55,937 nucleotides of DNA from assembly GCA_902800365.1 (NCBI GenBank), contig CADCEF010000015.1, positions 1 through 55,937 of the forward strand. Reading direction: 5' to 3'. Position 1 is the stretch's first letter; each line of letters opens with the position of its first letter. A program made the translations under genes and the position numbers. Positions 48,459 through 55,937 of the stretch are shown piece by piece. A model generated the notes under the pieces. It had not been told where the DNA came from. It searched no databases and was given only the letters and a program-made list of their open reading frames with translations. This DNA is from an uncultured Prevotella sp. (GTDB taxonomy: Bacteria; Bacteroidota; Bacteroidia; Bacteroidales; Bacteroidaceae).

Positions 48459-50566
48459 AGTTTCTGACGTTTAATAATGTCACTCAGCAGTCCGCCCTTG
48501 GCCATCAGCTCGTCGTAGCTGCCGTCTTCAGCCACGCGCCCGTTGTTCAGCACAATTATGCGGTTGCACTCGCGGATAGTGCTCATGCGGTGGGCAATGG
48601 TGATTCGTGTGCACTTCATCTTGGCAAGATTCTCGGTGATGATGTGCTGACTGATGTTGTCGAGTGCCGATGTCGCCTCGTCGAGGAACAGAATCTTTGG
48701 CTTGCGGATGATGGCGCGTGCTATCAGTATGCGCTGTCGCTGACCACCTGACACACCTTGTCCGTCGGCCGATATGTGCGTATCGAGTCCGTTTGGCATG
48801 CGTTTGATGTCGTCTTCGAGTGCCACATTGCGTACGGCCTCCCACACGTCGTCGTCGCTCAGTCCGGTATTACCAAACAGTATGTTTTCGCGAATGGTTC
48901 CCTCCACCAGGTTGCCGTCTTGCAGACAGATGCTCACGCAGTTCTGTCGCAGACTGGGTTTGCTGATATCGTTAAGGTTGTGCTGGTCGTAGAAGATAGA
49001 ACCATTCTCAGGCTGTTCAAATCCTAACATCAGTCGCATCAGCGTACTCTTTCCGCAGCCCGACGGTCCTACCAGAGCCACATAGTCGCCTGGGGCTATG
49101 TGCAGGTTCAATCCGTTGAACAGGTATGGCATATCTTCGTCATAGCGGAATTTCAGTCCGCTTATGTCGATATTTCCACTCAAGTCTTTCAGCATCACCG
49201 TGTTGTCTTGCATCTCCGTTTTTGTTTGCAGTATCGGTTTGCAAAGCTTTATTTCGGGAGCCAGCAACGACATCTCTTTGATGATGCTTTGGAACTGCTC
49301 TACAGCTTGGGTGGCAATGGCCAACACGCTGCAGTAGGCGATGTAATCTGAAAGTCCCAGTCCGTAGTGCCATGCAGCAATCATGGTTACTATCATCGGT
49401 AGCAGGCGCATGTTGTAGCTTAGTGAACTGCTGAAGGTGAACATCCGTGGATGGCGGCTGCTGAAGGGGTCGGATGGCTCGTATGCCAGTGCCCAGTGCT
49501 TGTATGCCCTTGCCTCGGCTCCATTGGTTCTTATCTTCTGCGCACCCGAAACAAGGCTGAATACCAGTCCTTTCAGTTTTGAGATGTTTGAGTTGACGCT
49601 TGTCTGAACCTTCGACCAATAATAATACTGTATGTAGATGACCAGCATATACAGCGCCAAAATCATGATTCCCGTGTAGAGCAGCGGTCCGCCGTAGGTG
49701 AAGAACTGTATGAACAGCACAGCGGTAAACATGAATGTGAGCATTGTCGATAGCATATCCTCGGTGATCTGCGAGCTTAATCGCACAACCGACAGGATGC
49801 GGTTCGACAAGTCGCCGGGGGCATACTGCTTGAAGAACGTTGCGGGCAGCATCAACAGGCGTGTCATCAGTGGCGCTTGCATGTTGTATTCCACTTTGTC
49901 CTTCATGCGTATCACTATCAGGTTACGTGTGAGCTGAACCATCACCAGTCCGAAGGCCGCGCTGAACAGCAGTATGGTGATGGGCAGAAGCTGCGAAGAG
50001 TCGCCCGATGGAATCACCTCGTTGAACAGTAGCTTGCATACGTATGGTGTGAACATGGTGAGCAGTGTCAATCCCAGGCAGGCCAGCAGAGCGTAGATGT
50101 AGTCGTACACGTTCAGCTGCCGCAGGGCGTAGCTTATTAACGATGTTAATGTAAGCTCCTTGTCGGGTAGGGGATAGCAAAGTGTAAAGGCCTCGGGCTT
50201 TAACATGTCGGCATGCTGACGTACAAAAACCTGCTTACCCGATTTGGGGTCGGGGAATGAGTAGTCGGAGAAGTGCGGTGTAAGGATGACGGGCACATCG
50301 CCGTCGGTGGTGAAGGCCAGAAGTTTTCCCGAACACGTTGCCCACCAGCGACCTTCAAGTTTTACTTCTCTGAAGAATATGCGCTGATTATAGAGCGCCT
50401 CATCCAGCTCGTTGATGTCGGTAGGAATCTCGCGTTGCCGATTAATCTGCCGCCATATTTTCCTGTCAATCATCCCGCGGAAAATGTCGGAAGCCTGATT
50501 CAAAGCTTCTCTGTCGCCTTCAATGCGCCTTACTAACTGATCGAATAAAAAGCTCTTCATAGGCAT
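48455..50566 (-). CDS. NHLP-like peptide-export ABC transporter with extra N-terminal domain
   Basis: The 703-residue product has a soluble N-terminal domain (residues 1-150, including GRWWATCSGKLLAFTT), six TM helices (about 150-430), and an ATPase domain with Walker A GPSGCGKST, Q-loop CLQDGN, signature VSGGQRQR, Walker B ILFLDEATSALD and H-loop IAHRMS. The long N-terminal domain without peptidase is typical of the second ABC protein in NHLP/NHLM-type peptide export. The start overlaps the stop of the next ABC gene by one base (TGATG). Confidence 0.88.
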   Translation of the reverse strand: MPMKSFLFDQLVRRIEGDREALNQASDIFRGMIDRKIWRQINRQREIPTDINELDEALYNQRIFFREVKLEGRWWATCSGKLLAFTTDGDVPVILTPHFSDYSFPDPKSGKQVFVRQHADMLKPEAFTLCYPLPDKELTLTSLISYALRQLNVYDYIYALLACLGLTLLTMFTPYVCKLLFNEVIPSGDSSQLLPITILLFSAAFGLVMVQLTRNLIVIRMKDKVEYNMQAPLMTRLLMLPATFFKQYAPGDLSNRILSVVRLSSQITEDMLSTMLTFMFTAVLFIQFFTYGGPLLYTGIMILALYMLVIYIQYYYWSKVQTSVNSNISKLKGLVFSLVSGAQKIRTNGAEARAYKHWALAYEPSDPFSSRHPRMFTFSSSLSYNMRLLPMIVTMIAAWHYGLGLSDYIAYCSVLAIATQAVEQFQSIIKEMSLLAPEIKLCKPILQTKTEMQDNTVMLKDLSGNIDISGLKFRYDEDMPYLFNGLNLHIAPGDYVALVGPSGCGKSTLMRLMLGFEQPENGSIFYDQHNLNDISKPSLRQNCVSICLQDGNLVEGTIRENILFGNTGLSDDDVWEAVRNVALEDDIKRMPNGLDTHISADGQGVSGGQRQRILIARAIIRKPKILFLDEATSALDNISQHIITENLAKMKCTRITIAHRMSTIRECNRIIVLNNGRVAEDGSYDELMAKGGLLSDIIKRQKL

Positions 50567-52323
50567 CAGGCGTATTTCATTAGTTCACTGTACAGCCCCT
50601 CCTGCTGCATCAGCTCGCTGTGCGTGCCGTGCTGCAGTATCTGTCCGTTCTCCATCACGTATATCTGGTTGCAGTCGCGAATGGTGCTCAGTCGGTGAGC
50701 CACCATCACCTGCGTTATTCCCATGTTGTTGATGTGCTTCATCACCTGTTCCTCGGTGGTGGGGTCGAGTGCCGATGTTGCCTCGTCAAGAACCAGTATG
50801 GTGGGGTCTTTGGCCAGTGCGGTGGCTATCTCTATGCGCTGTCGCTGTCCGCCGCTGAAGTTCTTGCCGTTCTCGCTCATCCTGGCCTTGTAGGCACCCG
50901 GTCGCTCGGCTATTTCCTTGTGTATGTGGGCGTCGTTGGCAGCCATCACCATGGCAAAGTCCTCTATTGATTCATCCCACATTTTTATATTGTCGGCGAT
51001 GGTACCTTCGAACAGGGTGATGTCTTGATTAACCACTGCCAGCGAGTTTATCAGCAGTGGGCGGTTAATCTGTTTCAGGGGCACACCGTCGAACAACACC
51101 TCGCCCTCCCATGGGTCGTAGAGACCTGAGATGAGCTTGGCGATGGTGCTCTTGCCGCAGCCCGAGAATCCCACAAATGCCACTTTCTGGCCTGCCTCTA
51201 TCTTCAGCGAGAAATGGCTGAGCACTGGAGGCAGACTCCTGTCGTAGCCGAAGGTGACATCGCGAAGTTCTATCTCGCCTCTGAGTTTCGACTGTTTCGA
51301 CTCTGCTTCCTCATCCGGAATCTGCATGGTCAGCTCTTTTACTTCGGCCTCTACCTCTTCCACACGCTCCATGGCTGCATGCGACTTGAATATGGCCTGT
51401 GTTGCCTTGATGGTTTTGTTTATTGGGAAGATGATGCTTGAGGCCAGTCCCTGCGTAGCCAGCAGCATACCAGGTGTAAGCTCGCCCTGCAGTATGTACC
51501 AGGCTCCAAGACACAGAATCAGGGCATTGCAGAGGTGCAGTGCTAAGAGTGGAGCCGAGCCTACTATAATCATACTCATGGTAGAGCGTACGCGTGCGTT
51601 CAGAGAGTTGACGTATGTCGCATCCCATTTCTCGAAGAATACGTGCTCGGCTCCCATCGACTTGATGGTTTCCATATTCTTGATGCCGGTCATCGTCACG
51701 CTCTGGAGTTCTGCATCGGTAACCTCCATGCCTTTTGCCTTCTGTTTCAGCGAGCTGGCTGTTACTCGCATCACTATTACCAGCACCACCATCGAGAAAA
51801 CCACAATCAGTCCCAGTTTCCAGCTGTATAGCATCATCAGCCACGCGCATAGAAACGGGCGGAGGCATAATACAATGGTGGGGAGGAACGAGTCGATGGT
51901 TTTCGATATCTTTGCGATACTTGAATAGCGTGCCACCAGTTCGCCCGATGAGTATCGGTCGATGACGCTCATCGGTATCTGCAGAATACTGCTGATAAAA
52001 CGCGATGAGGCGATGATGTTAAGCTTGCTGTAGTGTTTCTTTAGATGGGAGTTGATGCATAACCACGCCGCGAGTTCCACAATAAATAGCATGACGTATA
52101 ATATCATCATCGGCGTGTACCACTCCGGGTTCTTCATGGTTATGATGTTGTCGGTAAATACCTGCTGGAAGAATGGAGGCAGCAGATACGATGCCATGTC
52201 GATGACATACAGCAGGAGCGTGAAAACAATGAAGCCCATGCTACCTTTCATGTAGTGAGCTATCAGTGCAGTGGTAGATGCGTTGCCCTGCTGTTGATTG
52301 TTTCTCTTGCTGTCCATCTTCAT
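50566..52323 (-). CDS. NHLP-like peptide-export ABC transporter lacking the C39 peptidase domain
   Basis: The 585-residue product starts directly with the TM domain (TTALIAHYMKGSMGFIVFTLLL), six TM helices, and a complete ATPase: Walker A GFSGCGKST, Q-loop VNQDIT, signature FSGGQRQR, Walker B ILVLDEATSALD, H-loop VAHRLS. In NHLP systems the first ABC usually carries an N-terminal C39 peptidase that removes the leader peptide; here about 140 residues are absent and no catalytic Cys/His motif is seen. It may form a heterodimer with the neighbouring ABC. ATGA overlap with the adaptor gene. Confidence 0.88.
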   Translation of the reverse strand: MKMDSKRNNQQQGNASTTALIAHYMKGSMGFIVFTLLLYVIDMASYLLPPFFQQVFTDNIITMKNPEWYTPMMILYVMLFIVELAAWLCINSHLKKHYSKLNIIASSRFISSILQIPMSVIDRYSSGELVARYSSIAKISKTIDSFLPTIVLCLRPFLCAWLMMLYSWKLGLIVVFSMVVLVIVMRVTASSLKQKAKGMEVTDAELQSVTMTGIKNMETIKSMGAEHVFFEKWDATYVNSLNARVRSTMSMIIVGSAPLLALHLCNALILCLGAWYILQGELTPGMLLATQGLASSIIFPINKTIKATQAIFKSHAAMERVEEVEAEVKELTMQIPDEEAESKQSKLRGEIELRDVTFGYDRSLPPVLSHFSLKIEAGQKVAFVGFSGCGKSTIAKLISGLYDPWEGEVLFDGVPLKQINRPLLINSLAVVNQDITLFEGTIADNIKMWDESIEDFAMVMAANDAHIHKEIAERPGAYKARMSENGKNFSGGQRQRIEIATALAKDPTILVLDEATSALDPTTEEQVMKHINNMGITQVMVAHRLSTIRDCNQIYVMENGQILQHGTHSELMQQEGLYSELMKYA

Positions 52324-53180
52324 TCTGTGCTAAGTTGTACGGCGCGGAAGCGGGTTCTTACCGATTCAAACAGATACTGGAACATGCTGCGGCGTTTTAC
52401 CTCGCTCAGCACCGAGCAGTATGTGCCTACGTGCATGCTTACATCGTCGGGCACGCCGAACGACCAGTCGTACTCCTTGGGATTATCTTTCGATGGCAGC
52501 AGCTCTATCTGCACCTGATACATCATGCCGCCCGTCTCCAGCAGTCGTTGTGTCATCACGTCGCTCTTCAGTGTCTGTTTCACCACTTCGGCGGCCACGG
52601 GGTATCGGTCTATGCGTGTCACGCGGCCCCTTACGTAGCCTATCTCGTCGCGTTTCTCGTCTTCGGGCCACACCTGTGCGTTCATGCCCACCTGCAGGTC
52701 GCGCTGCCCGGCATTGTCAACATAGGCTATGAGCATGGTGCGGTTGATGTCGGTGTCGATGCTGTCTACCACGCTCACGATGGGCTCAAAGGCCTCGAAC
52801 TCTTCGTTGTCAACCTTGGTGCTGATCACGGTGCCCTCAACGGTGCTGGTCAGTATGCTGTAGCTGTCGCCAACGGATACGAGTGCTACCGACTGTCCTT
52901 GCTTCACATGGTCGCCGCTGTGCACCAGCATGGTGCGTATCATGCCCTTGTTGGGCAGCGATACGTCGGTAGTACCTTGGTCGGGGAATACCACGCCGCT
53001 GTAGTATACCTTGTCTGTCACTGTGCCCAGGAATCCCCATGTTACAAATGCCATCAGCAGTAGCAGCACGGTGGCAGCAATGAGGAATGTGGGCACCGAA
53101 GTTATTTTCAGCACGCTCTCTATCTGGTCGGCAGACTGTAGCCTTTGTTGGCGGTTTTCTGCAGTAAAGGGATTTTTCAT
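52320..53180 (-). CDS. HlyD-like adaptor of an NHLP-type exporter
   Basis: The 286-residue product has a short cytoplasmic N-terminus, one TM segment (residues about 33-53, FLIAATVLLLLMAFVTWGFLG), a lipoyl-type domain (PNKGMIRTMLVHSGDHVKQGQSVALVSVGDSYSILTSTVEGTVISTKV) and a C-terminal beta-barrel part. It lacks the long coiled-coil hairpin of classical HlyD, which is usual for the NHLP subfamily. It is the first gene of the operon, with a TATCTTTG promoter element upstream. Confidence 0.85.
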   Translation of the reverse strand: MKNPFTAENRQQRLQSADQIESVLKITSVPTFLIAATVLLLLMAFVTWGFLGTVTDKVYYSGVVFPDQGTTDVSLPNKGMIRTMLVHSGDHVKQGQSVALVSVGDSYSILTSTVEGTVISTKVDNEEFEAFEPIVSVVDSIDTDINRTMLIAYVDNAGQRDLQVGMNAQVWPEDEKRDEIGYVRGRVTRIDRYPVAAEVVKQTLKSDVMTQRLLETGGMMYQVQIELLPSKDNPKEYDWSFGVPDDVSMHVGTYCSVLSEVKRRSMFQYLFESVRTRFRAVQLSTE

Positions 53181-53214
53181 GTTTCGGGTCGTTTTAGTAA
53201 TATTTGTCAGGGTG

Positions 53215-53222
53215 CAAAGATA
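53215..53222 (-). promoter_or_regulatory. promoter -7 element of the exporter operon
   Basis: TATCTTTG on the minus strand, 34 bases before the adaptor start. No clear -33 element. Confidence 0.55.
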
Positions 53223-53286
53223 CTAAAGAAAAAGAACTTTTACGCTATTTTTCTTAAAAAAATGCGATGAATAATAAAATATTTGT

Positions 53287-53294
53287 TACTTTTG
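53287..53294 (+). promoter_or_regulatory. promoter -7 element of the VanX-like gene
   Basis: TACTTTTG, 39 bases before the ATG at 53334. The -33 region is AT-rich without TTTG. It is divergent to the exporter promoter. Confidence 0.55.
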
Positions 53295-53333
53295 CAGCAG
53301 AAATATTAACCTTTTACAATATATACTGCTAAA

Positions 53334-54101
53334 ATGAAACGTTTTAAACTATGGATGATGGCCGCCATCTTTGTTTGTTTTTGCGGCTCGTGTAGTGAAA
53401 ATGGCAGGGGCAAAGCTGCCAGCGATTCTGGCGATTTTGTGATGCTGACTGATGTTGTGCCCGATGCTATCCTCGAAATCCGCTATTATGGAACCTACAA
53501 CTTTGTGGGCACGCGTATTGATGGCTACGAGGAGCCTACGGCAATGCTTACCCGCCAGGCTGCCTTTGCGCTCAAGGCTGTTAGCGACGACGTGAAACAG
53601 TTGGGATTCCGACTCAAGATTTACGATGCCTACCGCCCGCAGAAGGGTGTTGACAACTTTGTGCGCTGGGCTGCCGACATCCCCGACACGCTGATGAAGA
53701 AATATTTCTATCCCGACCTCGACAAGAGTGTGCTCTTTGAGCAGGAGTATATCTACGAGAAGAGCGGACACTCCCGCGGTTCTACGGTAGACCTCACCCT
53801 GTTTGACATGGACACCGAGAAGGAGCTCGACATGGGCGGCACGTTCGACTGGTTCGGTCCCGAGAGTCATCCTGACTTCTGCGGTAATCCTGAGACTGGC
53901 GAGTACACAGGCGATAACTCAAAGTCGCCCTCAGGCCGTAGGATTACTGCCCGGCAGTTTGCCAACCGCATGATTCTGCGCCGTGCCATGATGGCTCACG
54001 GCTTCAAACCGCTCGACACCGAGTGGTGGCACTTCACGCTAAAAGATGAGCCTTATCCCGATACCTATTTCACATTCCCTGTAAGAAATACTAAGAAATA
54101 A
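53334..54101 (+). CDS. VanX-type D-Ala-D-Ala dipeptidase, lipoprotein
   Basis: The 255-residue product has a lipobox ending CGSC (Cys20) and a VanX/DdpX domain. The zinc ligands His146 and Asp153 lie in SGHSRGSTVD (SxHxxGxxxD), the third ligand His233 and catalytic Glu230 in EWWH, and the conserved Arg in YDAYRPQ (Arg101). It should hydrolyse D-Ala-D-Ala in the periplasm or envelope, for cell-wall recycling; vancomycin resistance is not indicated, since no VanH/VanA genes are here. It is divergent from the exporter operon and convergent with the lipocalin-like gene. Confidence 0.93.
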   Translation: MKRFKLWMMAAIFVCFCGSCSENGRGKAASDSGDFVMLTDVVPDAILEIRYYGTYNFVGTRIDGYEEPTAMLTRQAAFALKAVSDDVKQLGFRLKIYDAYRPQKGVDNFVRWAADIPDTLMKKYFYPDLDKSVLFEQEYIYEKSGHSRGSTVDLTLFDMDTEKELDMGGTFDWFGPESHPDFCGNPETGEYTGDNSKSPSGRRITARQFANRMILRRAMMAHGFKPLDTEWWHFTLKDEPYPDTYFTFPVRNTKK

Positions 54102-54104
54102 AAG

Positions 54105-54140
54105 TAACTACCCGCCGTTGAGCGGGTAGTTATTTTTTTT
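54105..54140. terminator. terminator after the VanX-like gene
   Basis: An 11-bp perfect stem (TAACTACCCGC and GCGGGTAGTTA, 6-base loop) followed by a run of eight T. It can also act for the convergent gene. Confidence 0.9.
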
Positions 54141-54156
54141 GCCTGTCGAGTCGGGG

Positions 54157-55746
54157 CTATTGGATAATGTCAATCATGATTATTGCCTTTTGTATTTCGC
54201 CTTCCGAGTTTCTGCAGCATGTGTACATCATCAGTTCCTTATCCTCATCGCCGAACACGTAAATATTCCAGCACTGGTATTTTATCTCGTCGCTGCCTGC
54301 ATCCTGCCAGCGCATATACATCACATTGCCCACCATGAAGTATTCGCTCAGGGTTCTTTCCTTCAGCGTCCATGCTTCTTGGTTGTTCGGTCGCTCGCTC
54401 ACCGTAAATGTGCCGTCGTCCTTAAACTCCACCAGGTATTTCGTCTTTTTCTCCCATCCCTCGATAGTACCACTGTCAAGACCACCTTTCCATTGGCCTA
54501 ACACCACTTTATTGTAGTCGTAAATGGTCATCGGGCGTGTCCATGCTTCTTTCGCGTCCTTCACCACGTGGCGGCTGATGCCGTCGACAAACGTCTCGGC
54601 ATTTGAGTTCACTTCAGCATCTACTTTATCCATGTCCAGCACCTGAGCGTTCTGTGTAAACAGTATGTTCTTGTCGGCCAGTTCTACCTGATGCTCTACA
54701 AAGTTGCCGTTGATGGTGTAATGGCCCTCGAAGTGGTGGCCCCAGATGCCCAGGTTCTTCATCGCCTCGAGCGATGGCGTGTAGCTCATGGTGCCGTCGG
54801 CATTGTATGTAAGGAAGTGCATCTCGTCTATATTCTTGGGTTCGTCACTCGCCGTATAGACCTCCCAGTCGCCAACCAGCATCTCTTTAAGATTGACTAT
54901 CTCTGCGGTTTTGTCGAACTCCATAAACATCTTGTACTCCTCCCTGGTCATCATGTGATAGCTGAGGAGTGTTTCCTGCTCGCCAAAGTTGCCCAGGTAC
55001 AGGTTATTGCCATCTACCTTCCACCAGTAGTTTGCTACCAGTGTTTCATAGTCGGGTGAGTAGAGCTCCATACGCTTGGTGCCATCCATTTCGGGGTCTT
55101 CGTCCAGAAGAAAAGCCTCTTTTGTCTTCAGCACTTTTCCGCCGTCGTTCACGGTGTAGCGGGTAAAGCTTGTATACGAGTAGAAGTCGGCCTTCTCATA
55201 GATGGTCTGTCCGTTTTCCTCGTAGGTGCGCACCCACGTGCCTATACAGTCGCCGCCATTATGCTTATCGAACTTGCCGAATTCCACTTTGTCTTCGAAC
55301 GTTGCCCTGTGGTAGATGTACTTATTGCCATTTTCTGGATTGTTGATTATCAGTTGCCCGTCAACCACCTCGTAGTTCGAGAATTCTGGCAGTTTGTACA
55401 AAGCTGATCCCACCACGGTAAGGGTCTTTTCTTTCTTGTCGAACATGTAGACATAGTGCCTATTCAAGATGTCCCAGTCCTCCACGCCGTCGCCTTCGAA
55501 ACCGTCAATAGAACTGGTTTTTAGCACGCCGTCGTTGTCGAATGTAATCATGAGCTTAACGGTATAGTCGTCGCCCAGAATAGACTCTCCTGTCGTCACA
55601 TTCACCCAACTGCCTGCGAGGTTGTAGTCCATCTCCTCGTCGGGGTAAATGGCCGAATCGTCGACCGAACACGATGTTACTGTGAATGTTGCCATGCAGC
55701 AGATGATGACAGCTGCGAACCATGTAAATAGATGTTTGTTTGTCAT
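54157..55746 (-). CDS. lipoprotein with four lipocalin-like repeats
   Basis: The 529-residue product has a lipobox ending TVTSC (Cys26). Four units begin with a G-x-W motif: GSWVN (residue 45), GTWVR (169), GDWEV (292) and GQWKG (417), about 124 residues apart, each followed by strands such as MITFDNDGVLKTS or LVEFKDDGTFTVSE. This matches lipocalin-like domains of Bacteroidetes (DUF5004-type). Only one such domain is usual, so four in tandem is uncommon. The protein should be outer-membrane anchored and bind small hydrophobic or surface ligands; function unknown. Confidence 0.8.
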   Translation of the reverse strand: MTNKHLFTWFAAVIICCMATFTVTSCSVDDSAIYPDEEMDYNLAGSWVNVTTGESILGDDYTVKLMITFDNDGVLKTSSIDGFEGDGVEDWDILNRHYVYMFDKKEKTLTVVGSALYKLPEFSNYEVVDGQLIINNPENGNKYIYHRATFEDKVEFGKFDKHNGGDCIGTWVRTYEENGQTIYEKADFYSYTSFTRYTVNDGGKVLKTKEAFLLDEDPEMDGTKRMELYSPDYETLVANYWWKVDGNNLYLGNFGEQETLLSYHMMTREEYKMFMEFDKTAEIVNLKEMLVGDWEVYTASDEPKNIDEMHFLTYNADGTMSYTPSLEAMKNLGIWGHHFEGHYTINGNFVEHQVELADKNILFTQNAQVLDMDKVDAEVNSNAETFVDGISRHVVKDAKEAWTRPMTIYDYNKVVLGQWKGGLDSGTIEGWEKKTKYLVEFKDDGTFTVSERPNNQEAWTLKERTLSEYFMVGNVMYMRWQDAGSDEIKYQCWNIYVFGDEDKELMMYTCCRNSEGEIQKAIIMIDIIQ

Positions 55747-55781
55747 AAGTTAATAAATTGTTTTAGATTGCACTTTGGGTG

Positions 55782-55812
55782 CAAATATAGTAAAAAATTC
55801 AGAACAAACAAA
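55782..55812 (-). promoter_or_regulatory. promoter of the lipocalin-like lipoprotein gene
   Basis: On the minus strand TTTG (55809-55812), 19 bases, TATATTTG (55782-55789): a full match to the Bacteroidetes consensus. Confidence 0.8.
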
Positions 55813-55824
55813 AGTTTTTGTGGA

Positions 55825-55859
55825 AAAAATAAATAAAGCAGCGGGCTTTTAGCTCGCTG
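55825..55859 (-). terminator. terminator after the peptide gene
   Basis: On the minus strand CAGCGAGC pairs with GCCCGCTG (one mismatch, 5-base loop), followed by a T-rich run. It lies 8 bases after the peptide stop. Confidence 0.7.
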
Positions 55860-55866
55860 TTTCTCT

Positions 55867-55937
55867 TTACGCACCCATGCAGCTTGTAGCTCCGAGGGCT
55901 GTTACAATCGCGGTTGCGATACTTGCAATCATCTGCA
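55867..55937 (-). CDS. tiny hydrophobic peptide, smalltalk-like (5' partial)
   Basis: On the minus strand the frame entering from the window edge reads QMIASIATAI, then VTALGATSCMGA and stops at 55867-55869. A hydrophobic segment followed by LGxTSCM at the C-terminus is what I remember of the Bacteroidales 'smalltalk' family, peptides of about 32 residues usually found beside HU-like DNA-binding protein and N-acetylmuramoyl-alanine amidase genes. The start lies outside the window. A terminator follows it directly, which supports real transcription. Function of the family is unknown. Confidence 0.55.
   Translation of the reverse strand, partial: QMIASIATAIVTALGATSCMGA

Noticed and set aside
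51254-51928. A 224-residue frame antisense to the ABC gene
   Set aside because: Shadow of a complete ABC protein with all ATPase motifs.
53334-54101. Vancomycin-resistance cluster
   Set aside because: Only a VanX-type gene is present, as a lipoprotein, without VanH, VanA or VanRS; a housekeeping dipeptidase is simpler.

Overview
This window looks like a chromosomal segment of a gut-type Bacteroidales bacterium, most likely Prevotella or a close relative. The reasons are the Bacteroidetes order of the ribosomal-protein operon, the zinc-less (cysteine-poor) forms of S4, S14 and L36, many promoters of the Bacteroidetes form TTTG-N19/20-TAnnTTTG, starts that lack Shine-Dalgarno sequences, a SusC/SusD locus and many SPII lipoproteins. 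The genus is inferred from protein similarity recalled from memory, not from a search.

Layout: (1) 1-10024, + strand: the end of the S10/spc/alpha ribosomal-protein operon, rpsQ (partial) to rplQ, with secY, map, infA, rpmJ and rpoA. Three genes here carry lesions: rpsE has a 29-bp tandem duplication that shifts the frame, rpsM lacks 21 conserved codons in frame, and rpoA lacks about 14 bp near its 5' end. All are expected to be essential, so assembly error must be excluded before any biological reading. (2) 10155-18668: a glycine-zipper lipoprotein, an RlpA-like protein, glutamate dehydrogenase, a LytS/LytTR two-component pair, an outer-membrane beta-barrel receptor with a possible LytTR operator, and O-acetylhomoserine sulfhydrylase. 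(3) 18669-19491: a noncoding repeat field and an AraC-type remnant. (4) 19492-22808: two overlapping membrane sensors, the first lacking the phospho-acceptor His and the ATPase domain, the second an intact histidine kinase. (5) 22821-28865, - strand: a PEP/pyruvate-binding protein with receiver-like N-terminal domains, a DUF6057-like membrane protein, and a lipoprotein propeller with one CxxCH haem motif. (6) 28967-32157: DUF3857/transglutaminase-like protein, SPFH protein and a small membrane protein.

(7) 32602-46064, + strand: a polysaccharide utilisation locus: SusC, SusD, a surface glycan-binding protein with three tandem carbohydrate-binding modules, GH16, a CotH-like kinase, GH5 and GH3. 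The enzymes fit a beta-glucan (laminarin or mixed-linkage glucan): GH16 cuts at the surface, the SGBP/SusD/SusC complex binds and imports, GH5 and GH3 finish the oligosaccharides. No regulator lies beside it. (8) 46205-53180, - strand: five translationally coupled genes for a tripartite peptide-type exporter (adaptor, two NHLP-like ABC proteins, TolC, second lipoprotein adaptor), without a C39 peptidase domain and without a visible substrate gene. (9) 53334-55937: a VanX-type dipeptidase lipoprotein, a lipoprotein of four lipocalin-like repeats, and the 3' end of a tiny hydrophobic peptide gene of the smalltalk type.

Between genes there are several families of short repeats (purine-rich stutters, palindromes, a MITE-like element). 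No tRNA, rRNA, CRISPR array or transposase gene was seen.
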